From Candidatus Latescibacterota bacterium (GTDB lineage: Bacteria > Latescibacterota > UBA2968 > GCA-2709665), in assembly GCA_012271065.1 (NCBI GenBank), contig JAAXHE010000343.1:1-12729 (forward strand): 12,729 bases of DNA, written 5' to 3'. Positions within the stretch are counted from its first letter, which is position 1, and every line of letters begins with the position of its first letter. Below are positions 1 to 6,542 of the stretch, piece after piece. The notes beneath the pieces were generated by a model. The model had not been told where the DNA came from. It was given only the letters and a program-made list of their open reading frames with translations, and ran no database searches. Both the position numbers and the translations under genes were made by a program.

Positions 1-902
1 GCGTAGGTCTCCGGGTTGACCTCCTGCCCGTACAGGTGGACCGCAACCTCCTTGCCGTGTTCGGCGGCGAGTTGAGTCAGCGTCTCCTCTGCGACCGTCA
101 GCATCCCCCCGGTGCCGCAAGCCCCATCGTACACCACGTAGGTGCCCGACCGGACCTCATCGGCAACCGGCATGAAAATCAGCCGCGCCATCAACTGCAC
201 GACGTCGCGCGGCGTGAAGTGCTCGCCGGCCTCCTCGTTGTTCTCCTCGTTGAAACGCCGGATAAGCTCTTCGAAGACCGTGCCCATCCCGTGGTTGTCC
301 AGACCCTCCACACGCACGCACCCGTCCGCGTTCAGCACGGGTTTGGGGCTCAGATTGACCGAGGGGTCCAGAAACTTCTCCAGCAGGAACCCGAGCACAT
401 CGGCCTCCACCAGCGTCGGAATCTGATTGCGAAACTTGAACTTCTCCAGCACCTCCTGGACATTGGGCGAGAACCCGTCGAGGTATGCCTCGAAATCGGC
501 CCTCAGCTGCTGCTGCCTGGCGCGGGAGGTCAGATCGCGGAGCCGGAAAGGCGAGGCATTGTAGAAAGCCTCGCCGGATGCCTGACGCAGCGCCGCATCC
601 TGGTTGGTCACGCCCGCCGCGTCCAGCCGGGCCTTCATCTGGAGGACCGCGTCTTTCGTCGACTCCAGCACCGCGTCCAGACGACGGATAACCGTCATCG
701 GCAAAATGACATCCCGGTACTTGCCCCGCACGTACACGTCCCGCAGCACGTCATCGGCAATACCCCAGATGAAATTGCTGATGTTCAGGCTGCTCACACC
801 CGCGCCCCGGCCGCTTGCCGGCGGGACTCCCCCCTGCCCGATGGAGAGATGCATCTGGACTGCGGATGCGTCCTCGTTAAACTGCTTCGCGTTTTCGGCC
901 AT
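1..902 (-). CDS. hsdM: Type I restriction-modification DNA methyltransferase subunit M, 3' end cut off by window
   Basis: This is the adenine-N6 methyltransferase subunit of a type I restriction-modification system, which modifies host DNA together with the specificity subunit HsdS. The first 300 residues are visible; the frame is open to the left edge. Residues 40-170 form the helical HsdM N-terminal domain (GKYRDVILPMTVIRRLD at 60-76). FTPRDVVQLM (229-238) and the SAM-binding motif I DGACGTGGML (259-268) mark the start of the N6_Mtase domain. The catalytic NPPY/F motif would lie beyond the edge. Family members are usually 500-700 residues, so roughly half is seen. The ATG at 902 has only a weak purine stretch (GGAATAG) 5' of it. 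The same frame is open upstream to a TGA near 968, so a TTG start near 952 is possible. It follows the fic gene on the same strand. hsdS and hsdR would be expected further left. Confidence 0.9.
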   Translation of the reverse strand, partial: MAENAKQFNEDASAVQMHLSIGQGGVPPASGRGAGVSSLNISNFIWGIADDVLRDVYVRGKYRDVILPMTVIRRLDAVLESTKDAVLQMKARLDAAGVTNQDAALRQASGEAFYNASPFRLRDLTSRARQQQLRADFEAYLDGFSPNVQEVLEKFKFRNQIPTLVEADVLGFLLEKFLDPSVNLSPKPVLNADGCVRVEGLDNHGMGTVFEELIRRFNEENNEEAGEHFTPRDVVQLMARLIFMPVADEVRSGTYVVYDGACGTGGMLTVAEETLTQLAAEHGKEVAVHLYGQEVNPETY

Positions 903-906
903 GGTG

Positions 907-963
907 CTATTCCATTTCAGAATCGATTGCGTCTTCCACCTGGTTGTTGACAACGCCCCACAT
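907..963 (-). CDS. 18-codon ORF coupled to the fic stop, possible hsdM leader
   Basis: The fic stop codon overlaps an ATG (TGATG). It opens an 18-residue frame, MWGVVNNQVEDAIDSEME, whose TAG stop lies 4 bases before the hsdM ATG. The placement would let ribosomes finishing fic reinitiate, translate the short frame and reach hsdM, whose own ribosome binding site is weak. I recognise no family. It may be chance, or part of a longer hsdM N-terminus. Confidence 0.25.
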   Translation of the reverse strand: MWGVVNNQVEDAIDSEME

Positions 964-2123
964 CACGGCACCTCGGCTCCTTCATTCAGAACGGAAAGAT
1001 ACCGGTCATAAACGAACAGCCGGTTACGCCGCTTCCCGGTGATCTCCCGCGCAATCCCCTGCGTAACGAGCAATTCCATGGCCGACGCCGTTGCATGAAA
1101 GGAGCGCCTGGTATCGCGGCACGCCGCGGGCAGCGACAGAATCGGCTGGGCCTTGAGGGCCTCGTGTACGCGCAGCGCCGACCCGGTCCTGCGGCCTCCG
1201 CCTGCTTCGATCCGGTTCCGGTCATTCTCAAACATCCGGGAGAGGCGTTGGGCGGTCAGGACCGCGCCCTCGGCTGTCAGTTTCACACCTTCCAGAAAGA
1301 AGGCGAGCCACGCCTCCCACTCGCCGGTACAACGCACATGGTTCAGCAAATCGTAGTAGGTGTTCCTGTGTTGCTTGAAGTACAGGCTCAGATACAGGAG
1401 CGGCTGGCGCAGCACGCCGGCGTAACACAGCAGCAGCGTGATGAGCAACCGACCCACGCGCCCGTTGCCGTCAAGAAAGGGGTGAATCGTCTCGAACTGC
1501 ACGTGCGCGAGCCCCGTCCGCAGCAGCACGGGCATATCTTCGGCGTGGAGAAATCGCTCAAACGCCGCCATGCAATCGGGCACGGCGGTGTGCGGCGGCG
1601 GTACAAAAGCGGCATTGCCCGGCCGGGTTCCGCCAATCCAATTCTGCGAGCGCCGAAATTCACCGGGCGTCTTGACACTGTCCCGGCCGCCCGACAACAG
1701 CACACCGTGTACCTCGCGGATCAGGCGATTCGACAGCGGGAAACCCTCCCGCAGGCGACGCAAACCGTGTTCAAGCGCGGCCACATAGTTCGAAACCTGG
1801 CGCACATCGTCGAGCGGAGCCCCGGGCGCTTCCTTAAGTTCAAAGAGCAAGAGGTCAGACAACGAAGACTGCGTCCCCTCGATCTGAGAGGAAAGCACCG
1901 CTTCCTTGCGCACATAGGCATACAGAAAAAGCGCCTCGTCCGGCAGAAGCGTCGAGACGCCGTCAAGACGACCCAGGGCAAGCACTGCCGATTCCAGCGC
2001 CTGCTGCAGCGAACCCTCCAGAATCAGGGCCGGTTGCGGCGGCAGCGGCAATGGCACAAAGGCGCGAACGCGTTCATCGCCGATGCTCGTAACCTCGTAG
2101 CTACCGATTTCTCCGCGCCGCAT
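963..2123 (-). CDS. Fic-domain protein (probable AMP transferase) with N-terminal inhibitory motif
   Basis: Fic proteins transfer AMP (or another nucleotide part) to a target protein. The canonical motif HPFLDGNGRVGR is intact at residues 214-225 (numbered from ATG 2123), with the catalytic His and phosphate-binding GNGR present, so the enzyme should be active. SSQIEG at 78-83 matches the (S/T)xxxE(G/N) inhibitory helix motif. Its position before the Fic core makes this a class II, self-inhibited Fic protein. Residues 1-105 look like the Fic N-terminal domain, 110-250 the Fic core, and 300-386 a probable winged helix. The longest frame starts at GTG 2144, but ATG 2123 is preferred. It has AAGGA about 10 bases upstream, the family N-terminus starts like MRRGEIGSYE, and a candidate promoter would begin transcription near 2139, after the GTG. 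The gene is divergent from vapBC and ends next to hsdM. Fic genes are often found inside type I restriction loci. Its target is unknown. Confidence 0.88.
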   Translation of the reverse strand: MRRGEIGSYEVTSIGDERVRAFVPLPLPPQPALILEGSLQQALESAVLALGRLDGVSTLLPDEALFLYAYVRKEAVLSSQIEGTQSSLSDLLLFELKEAPGAPLDDVRQVSNYVAALEHGLRRLREGFPLSNRLIREVHGVLLSGGRDSVKTPGEFRRSQNWIGGTRPGNAAFVPPPHTAVPDCMAAFERFLHAEDMPVLLRTGLAHVQFETIHPFLDGNGRVGRLLITLLLCYAGVLRQPLLYLSLYFKQHRNTYYDLLNHVRCTGEWEAWLAFFLEGVKLTAEGAVLTAQRLSRMFENDRNRIEAGGGRRTGSALRVHEALKAQPILSLPAACRDTRRSFHATASAMELLVTQGIAREITGKRRNRLFVYDRYLSVLNEGAEVP

Positions 2124-2145
2124 AACGGACGCATCCTTATTCACG

Positions 2146-2175
2146 ATTGTACAATAACAAAATTCGCTATTTCAT
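2146..2175 (-). promoter_or_regulatory. Candidate fic promoter with a palindromic -10
   Basis: On the minus strand TACAAT (2151-2146) is a five-of-six match to the -10 consensus. ATGAAA (2175-2170) is a four-of-six match to the -35, 18 bases upstream. The -10 lies within a perfect 10-bp palindrome, ATTGTACAAT (2146-2155), which could also be an operator. Transcription would begin near 2139, leaving a short leader that contains AAGGA before the ATG at 2123. The surrounding sequence is AT-rich compared with the coding regions. Confidence 0.45.
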
Positions 2176-2227
2176 TTTCAGGACTAAATTACAATAATAC
2201 GGGCACCAACGCAAGGAAAATAACGAA

Positions 2228-2265
2228 GCAACCTGGCGTGCGCGACGGTTGCCTGCGCATCAGGC
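2228..2265. repeat. Overlapping inverted repeats between fic and vapB
   Basis: GCAACC (2228-2233) pairs with GGTTGC (2247-2252) around a 13-base loop. GCCTG (2251-2255) pairs with CAGGC (2261-2265) around a 5-base loop. The two share bases 2251-2252, so only one could form at a time in RNA. They lie upstream of both the vapB promoter and the fic start, so they are more likely protein-binding or chance dyads than terminators. No T tract follows either. Confidence 0.25.
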
Positions 2266-2276
2266 CCCCGGCAAAT

Positions 2277-2319
2277 CGGGTATTGACAATCCCGAGGTAA
2301 GACGTTATCTTACTTCCCT
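2277..2319 (+). promoter_or_regulatory. vapBC promoter and overlapping operator dyads
   Basis: TTGACA (2283-2288) is a perfect -35; TATCTT (2306-2311) is a four-of-six -10 at the ideal 17-base spacing. A 17-base perfect dyad, GTAAGA-CGTTA-TCTTAC (2297-2313), covers the -10. An imperfect dyad, CGGGTATT-GAC-AATCCCG with one bulged T (2277-2294), covers the -35. Antitoxins of the AbrB/MazE fold bind such palindromes and repress their own operon, so both dyads are good operator candidates. Transcription should begin near 2318, at the vapB ATG (2320). The bases before the ATG are pyrimidine-rich with no Shine-Dalgarno site, which fits a leaderless mRNA. Confidence 0.75.
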
Positions 2320-2562
2320 ATGAAAACAGTCCTCTCATCTAAGGGTCAGATTGTCATCCCGGCCGCGTTTCGCCATCAGGACAAAATCGAACCTGGTCAA
2401 TCGTTTGATATAGAACGGGTGGACAGAGGCGAATATCGCCTGGTCGTTGCCGACCCCCCGAAGAACCAGGGGCTGGTGGATACGCTCCTCGCGTGTCCTG
2501 TGAAGGGCTGGTTCGTGCCGATCAAATCGGAGTCTACCGACTCCCTCGGATGGCCACCATGA
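2320..2562 (+). CDS. vapB: VapB-type antitoxin, AbrB/MazE DNA-binding fold
   Basis: This 80-residue protein is the antitoxin of a type II toxin-antitoxin pair. Residues 1-46 form the swapped-hairpin AbrB fold (MKTVLSSKGQIVIPAAFR, then DIERVDRGEYRLV), which dimerises and binds the operator. Residues 50-80 (LVDTLLACPVKGWFVPI, then ESTDSL) match the C-terminal tail by which such antitoxins block the VapC active site. Length is normal for the family. The ATG at 2320 is the only sensible start and lies essentially at the predicted transcription start, without a ribosome binding site. Its TGA stop overlaps the vapC ATG (ATGA), so the pair is translationally coupled. Confidence 0.9.
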   Translation: MKTVLSSKGQIVIPAAFRHQDKIEPGQSFDIERVDRGEYRLVVADPPKNQGLVDTLLACPVKGWFVPIKSESTDSLGWPP

Positions 2563-2966
2563 TGTGTCTCGTGGATGCCAACGTCCTGTGCGAGGCGACC
2601 CAGCCGAGCCCGGACCCGAGGGTGATCGAGTGGCTGGCGCGTAACGAACGCGACCTGGCCATCGATCCCGTGATCCTGGGAGAAATCCGCTTCGGCATCC
2701 TCCTGCTGCCATCCGGACACCGGCGTCGCGCGCTCGAACGCTGGTTCGACGAGGTCGCCCGTCGTATTCACTGTGTCCCGTGGGATGCCGAGACGGGATT
2801 GCGCTGGGCCGAACTGCTGGCGCGTCTCCGTTCTCTCGGAAAACCGATGCCGATCAAGGACAGCCTCATTGCCGCCACCGCCCTGACTCACGGATTGCCG
2901 CTGGCGACCCGAAATCGTCGCGATTTCGAAACCAGCGGTGTGGAACTCGTCGATCCGTTTGTCTGA
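2559..2966 (+). CDS. vapC: VapC-type PIN-domain ribonuclease toxin
   Basis: This 135-residue PIN-domain toxin is expected to cut RNA (tRNA or rRNA in studied relatives) when VapB is lost. The four acidic metal-binding residues are present: D6 (LVDANVL), E42 (LGEIRFG), D101 (IKDSLIAATAL) and D122 (TRNRRDFE), so the toxin looks intact. The ATG at 2559 overlaps the vapB TGA. In-frame ATGs at 2550 and 2562 are equally readable alternatives; the frame extends to 2493, but the family N-terminus (MCLVDANVL) excludes that start. Together with vapB it is the only plus-strand unit in the window. It converges on the C45 gene, whose stop codon is 42 bases away. Confidence 0.92.
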   Translation: MMCLVDANVLCEATQPSPDPRVIEWLARNERDLAIDPVILGEIRFGILLLPSGHRRRALERWFDEVARRIHCVPWDAETGLRWAELLARLRSLGKPMPIKDSLIAATALTHGLPLATRNRRDFETSGVELVDPFV

Positions 2967-2976
2967 AAGCCCGGGC

Positions 2977-2990
2977 ACGGATCGGTCCGT
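2977..2990. terminator. Hairpin between convergent vapC and C45 genes
   Basis: ACGGA-TCGG-TCCGT forms a 5-bp stem with a 4-base loop in the 42-base gap between two converging genes. Flanking GGGC (2973-2976) and GCGTGGGCC (2993-3001) could extend the stem imperfectly. There is no T tract in either direction, so it is at best a weak bidirectional or Rho-assisted terminator. Confidence 0.3.
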
Positions 2991-3008
2991 ATGCGTGGGC
3001 CGGAAACA

Positions 3009-4073
3009 TCACTGCGGATACCGGAACTCCTCGTAATCCTCTTTCTCTATCGGATGCAGGTACAGCCTCATCCTCCGGTCCCTCACGGTCGCGAACATCA
3101 CCTGACACGAAATCAGATTCCCCACGTTCAGACCCGGCATCTGCAGGATACGCCCCGGTGCGTGGACATCGAACGAAAAATCAACCAGCTCCTGCATGGT
3201 CTTCAGGCGTGCGAACACATTTCGGTAGTGCGCAAAATACATGACCCGCGCCTGGGAATTGTAGTAGTAGGACCCATCCCAGAAATCGGGATTCACCGCC
3301 CGGGATGGATTCTGAAGTTTGGGATGCTGCCAGTGGTTGACCTCCAGAAGCATCCCGTCCTGCGCCTCTGAAATGGCGATATTCTCCGACTCCAGCTCCA
3401 GACCCAGGATATTTCCCGCGGCGTCCACCGTAACAAGATTCATCCCCTTCTGCCCCGAAATGCGGTACTGTTCCACAAAATGGCGGACATCATCGCAATC
3501 GCCGCAGTGCTGCGCCAGCAGGTGGACCACAAAGTAGAGATTCAGGCATTCGGGATTGGATACGGAATTGAACCTCCGGTGCCCGGAATTGGCCCCGACG
3601 GCCAGTCCCGAATCGTTTACGGCCATCCCCAGTGTGACCTGTCTCTGAGTGCCCAATCCCATCATGCCGTGCGGTTTCGTATCAGGAAATATCGAAACAA
3701 CGGTATTGGAAACCGTCCCCGGCACCGTATCCGTACCTCCGTCGTTGGTCGACAACATAGCCGGTCCGTCTTCTTCCAGCAGGATTCCCAGGGTCGAACA
3801 GGCATCCCCCGCAGGTCCCGTCCAGAGCACATGGCCATAGTACGCATGTTCAAAAGACGCCATTCCGGCCGCCTCGCCGAACGCTTCGATCTGCTCGATC
3901 AGATCCGGGAACTCCCGCCGCATAAAGGCCAGGTTCTTCCGAAAGTACGGATTCTCAAAATCGTGCGTCCGGTCCTGCCAGAACTTCAGATAGGCCCGGG
4001 CGGCCTCCGGGCTCATCGAACCCTGGGCCCTCCCCACCTCGGCGGGAGTGCCGCGAAAAGTATGCTTTTTCAT
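3009..4073 (-). CDS. C45-family Ntn-hydrolase / acyltransferase, copy 1 (distal)
   Basis: This 354-residue protein belongs to the C45 peptidase family (isopenicillin N acyltransferase-like). Members are made as precursors, cut themselves before a Cys, and use it to hydrolyse or transfer acyl groups on amides. The probable nucleophile is C92 in GDACSTLGI. NH at 246-247 in LLEVNHWQ is the usual conserved Asn-His after the oxyanion strand. Length matches the family, and no signal peptide is seen. The ATG at 4073 has a strong AAGGAGG site 5 bases upstream. It is the last gene of the eight-gene run, after a 75-base gap. It is a paralogue of the gene at 9980-11047: I count about 55 identities in the first 100 residues without gaps, and both share C92. 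A CGDC pair (C190, C193) is also kept in both copies. The substrate is unknown; penicillin is unlikely. Confidence 0.82.
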   Translation of the reverse strand: MKKHTFRGTPAEVGRAQGSMSPEAARAYLKFWQDRTHDFENPYFRKNLAFMRREFPDLIEQIEAFGEAAGMASFEHAYYGHVLWTGPAGDACSTLGILLEEDGPAMLSTNDGGTDTVPGTVSNTVVSIFPDTKPHGMMGLGTQRQVTLGMAVNDSGLAVGANSGHRRFNSVSNPECLNLYFVVHLLAQHCGDCDDVRHFVEQYRISGQKGMNLVTVDAAGNILGLELESENIAISEAQDGMLLEVNHWQHPKLQNPSRAVNPDFWDGSYYYNSQARVMYFAHYRNVFARLKTMQELVDFSFDVHAPGRILQMPGLNVGNLISCQVMFATVRDRRMRLYLHPIEKEDYEEFRYPQ

Positions 4074-4148
4074 AAACGCCTCCTTACCGAAACCCTCTTT
4101 GATTGAAATCCTTCAAACGGTGCTCTGTCGCGTCTCTGCGACTGAGAT

Positions 4149-5372
4149 TCAAAACCCTTCGAGATCGTAAACCCTGAACCGCCCCCAATACGTCAGAAGA
4201 GGTTCAACTTCGCGAGCCTTCATCCCCTGGCACTTCTGCATCAAAGACAGCCTCGCTCGCGAGTCCCCGGGGTGAAGCGTAATCGTGTCAATCCCTCGTT
4301 CCGGCACGTTGGGAAAGAGGAATTCACGGACCCCGCCGCAACTCATGGAAATGCCGTCGATCCCGATACGGAACGTCCCGGCGTCTCTGTCCCACGCAAC
4401 GCGAATCTTGTAGACCCGGCCGCTGGCTGCCTCGACGGGCTGGTCGAATTTCAGAACGCCATCCCGTGTACAGACGATCATCCCTCCTCTGAGCAGCCCG
4501 AGCTGGATATTGCCGTATTTGATAATCCCCTGATACTCCTCCAGGACCAGGCAGGATTCGAGTGTGGCATCCGCGGTCTTCATCTCGAACTCGACAGCGC
4601 CCTTTGACAGGCAGGGGATGTGGGCTTTGACGTAGCCGTACCGCGTCGCCGTCTCAAGCCATCGGTAGTCCGTCGGTCGCATCAGCGTCTCGCAGACATT
4701 GTCGTCCGGCATGCCGTCAGGCGGAGGAGAAACGGGCTTCCAGTGCAGCGGGAAGACCTCCCGACAAACCGGGACGCCCCCGGCGTACTCCACGTACTCC
4801 CGCAGGCGGATCATACTCCCAACACCTGCCTCTCCCGTGACCAGCTCGACCTTCGAAAGCGCCTTCGAAAGCCTGTTCAAACACCCGGCCATCGCCACCG
4901 GCTCCGCGCCGTCCAGGACGAAATCCACGCCTCCTTCCGCCGCATCGAACCCCTCAAATCGCAGACAGTGCTCATCCGACGGCACAACGTGGGGTACGCG
5001 GTTCTCCGAATCGGTATAAGGCCTCCCGGAGTGAAACGTCAGAAATCTCCCGGAGTCCGCGCAGGTACCTTGCCTGGCGAACCGCACCCGACCGTCCTCG
5101 TCGATCCGGCAGTCCACAGCCAGGCGTTCTTCGGAGTCATAGAAGCGGATGTGATACCGTTTTCCCAGCACCACCCGCAACTTCAACTCGATCACACCCT
5201 CCCTGCTTCGGATCGGGTTGCTCAGGTGCCTGGAACAGACAACCCTGCCCCGTGCCCCATCCATCGTCAGGTACCCGTCCTCCCCGAAAACGTAGGCCCC
5301 ACCCTCCCCTGCGTCATGCCAGTTGAAATCCTGCGAAACAATGGGACGGATACTGCATACCCCCGCGTTCAT
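4149..5372 (-). CDS. Protein of unknown family with two beta-rich halves
   Basis: I do not recognise this 407-residue protein. Two halves look alike in layout. Residues 15-200 and 225-400 each begin near an aromatic segment (DFNWHD; TDYRWLE). Each then runs through a GVIELKLR / GAVEFEMK strand and several alternating hydrophobic strands ending in a DG turn (FVLDG at 151-155; IGIDG at 336-340). This resembles a duplicated concanavalin/LamG-like beta-sandwich, as found in carbohydrate-binding modules, but that is inference from pattern only. No signal peptide and no catalytic motif are seen. It lies between the SGNH hydrolase (29-base gap) and the distal C45 gene. The start is uncertain. ATG 5372 has an AGGGG stretch 11 bases upstream. 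A TTG at 5405 would overlap the SGNH stop, but GGAGGG abuts that TTG directly, too close to serve it. Confidence 0.75.
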   Translation of the reverse strand: MNAGVCSIRPIVSQDFNWHDAGEGGAYVFGEDGYLTMDGARGRVVCSRHLSNPIRSREGVIELKLRVVLGKRYHIRFYDSEERLAVDCRIDEDGRVRFARQGTCADSGRFLTFHSGRPYTDSENRVPHVVPSDEHCLRFEGFDAAEGGVDFVLDGAEPVAMAGCLNRLSKALSKVELVTGEAGVGSMIRLREYVEYAGGVPVCREVFPLHWKPVSPPPDGMPDDNVCETLMRPTDYRWLETATRYGYVKAHIPCLSKGAVEFEMKTADATLESCLVLEEYQGIIKYGNIQLGLLRGGMIVCTRDGVLKFDQPVEAASGRVYKIRVAWDRDAGTFRIGIDGISMSCGGVREFLFPNVPERGIDTITLHPGDSRARLSLMQKCQGMKAREVEPLLTYWGRFRVYDLEGF

Positions 5373-5401
5373 AGCACGCACACCCCTAACAGGTCCGACC
5401 G

Positions 5402-6445
5402 TCAACCCTCCAGAGCGGCCTCAATCGACGCACGAATCGCTCTGGCCATGCGCAAAAACCCCAGGTCGTTCGGGTGGCACCCGTCAACCGTACAGGCATC
5501 CCGATCGGTTGTGCCGAACAGCGTCTCCCCATCCACAAACCAGACCTTGCTGTCTCCCCGTCTCACGGCATTCTCGTACGTCCTGCGGACGATTTCCCGT
5601 CGCTCCACCCAGCGTGACGGATCGGTATCAACCGACGGACTCGAAACGATGACAACGGGAAGCTCGGGACGGGCCTCCCTCACAATCCGGAAGAACGCCT
5701 CGTGGGTCTGCTCCAGATGCTCCGCCGACGGCGCATTGTAATCGTAATCCATAATAAAGACGCTCATGTCCATCGTCGCAATCAGACGGGCCAGGCCCGG
5801 CTCCCCCTTCGCGCCCCCACTGAACCCGAGGTTGACCAGGTTCGCATCCAGCCACCGCGCCAGGATGTGGGTATAGGCGTTCCCCGGCCGGGACGCGCAT
5901 CCGCCCTGTGTGATCGACGATCCGTAGAAGAGAAGCGGCTTCTCAACCGTGAACGGCGGAGGCGGTTGGACTTCCGCGTCCGGGTCCAGGCCCACCAGCA
6001 CCCGGTTGACACCGTTGTAAAGCGGGAAATACAATGTCCACTCGCGCATGCCTTTCTCCGAACCGTCGACCAGAAGCGCCTCGTACACCCGCTCATTTGC
6101 GGGCGGTCTGGCGGTGTTCACGTACCGCTTCTCTTTCCCGCCGCCCAGATAAATGTCGAATCCGGAATTTCCGGTCCGCGGCATGTGTGGCATATCACCC
6201 GCGGCCGGCAGTTCCACCCTGATGGCGACCGTGCCGGAATCCGTCCTGAAACGACCCATACCGCCCGACGTGCGCCAGGCCAGCGTCCGGACGGTCTCGC
6301 TCATATCGGGCAGCGCGTCCACTGGCAGCCGACAGAACCTTCGCTCCTGGTCCAGCCGGGCAAAGCCCGACACTGCGAAGGGTGCTTCTATCATGTCCAG
6401 GCAGCGAAGCTTTCTGCCTGCAATTTCTTCGGTCACAGACTTCAT
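5402..6445 (-). CDS. SGNH/GDSL-family esterase with N-terminal GxDLY domain
   Basis: This 347-residue protein is a predicted serine esterase, probably removing acyl groups from a sugar or similar substrate. Residues 1-165 form a beta-rich N-terminal domain carrying the GxDLY-type motif (GFDIY, 95-99). Residues 168-347 form the SGNH domain. It contains block I YGSSITQG (nucleophile S177), block II NLGFSGGAKG (205-214), block III DYDYNAPS with N237, and block V DGCHPND with D321 and H324. All catalytic residues are present. The frame extends to 6841, but that stretch is antisense-like over the CocE gene. ATG 6445 has GGAGGAAG immediately upstream, giving the expected family N-terminus. No signal peptide is seen, unusual for relatives that act on polysaccharides outside the cell. 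It follows the CocE gene by 97 bases. Confidence 0.85.
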   Translation of the reverse strand: MKSVTEEIAGRKLRCLDMIEAPFAVSGFARLDQERRFCRLPVDALPDMSETVRTLAWRTSGGMGRFRTDSGTVAIRVELPAAGDMPHMPRTGNSGFDIYLGGGKEKRYVNTARPPANERVYEALLVDGSEKGMREWTLYFPLYNGVNRVLVGLDPDAEVQPPPPFTVEKPLLFYGSSITQGGCASRPGNAYTHILARWLDANLVNLGFSGGAKGEPGLARLIATMDMSVFIMDYDYNAPSAEHLEQTHEAFFRIVREARPELPVVIVSSPSVDTDPSRWVERREIVRRTYENAVRRGDSKVWFVDGETLFGTTDRDACTVDGCHPNDLGFLRMARAIRASIEAALEG

Positions 6446-6524
6446 TCTTCCTCCATCGGTTGGATGGTGTCCCTCCGTGGCGCGGGTGAAAAAGGCCTCG
6501 CTGAAGGCATGGGAAGGGTGGGGC

Positions 6525-6541
6525 GGGGTTGCGACGACCCC
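6525..6541. repeat. Small inverted repeat in the CocE-SGNH gap
   Basis: GGGGT (6525-6529) and ACCCC (6537-6541) flank a 7-base loop just after the CocE stop codon. Further down the minus strand a 4-bp stem, GCCT/AGGC, is followed by CTTTTT near 6490-6510. Neither is strong enough to call a terminator, but this is the longest gap in the operon and the most likely place for RNA processing or attenuation. Confidence 0.2.
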
Positions 6542-6542
6542 A

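Noticed and set aside
1095..2300. A 401-codon plus-strand frame opposite the fic gene
   Set aside because: It is antisense to the full Fic domain, low in recognisable content, and crosses the intergenic promoters.
2397..2978. A 193-codon minus-strand frame opposite vapBC
   Set aside because: The plus strand has complete VapB and VapC families, promoter and overlap; the antisense product has no recognisable features.
4085..4148. Small dyads (GTCGC/GCGAC and TTTGA/TCAAA types) between the unknown gene and the distal C45 gene
   Set aside because: Stems are 4-5 bp with no T tract and no promoter-like spacing, so no regulatory call is justified.
4620..5741. A 373-codon plus-strand frame opposite the unknown protein and SGNH genes
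   Set aside because: It spans two minus-strand genes and their junction, with an Arg/Pro-rich translation. The minus-strand SGNH motifs are decisive for that part. The unknown protein keeps a good operon position and a globular composition.
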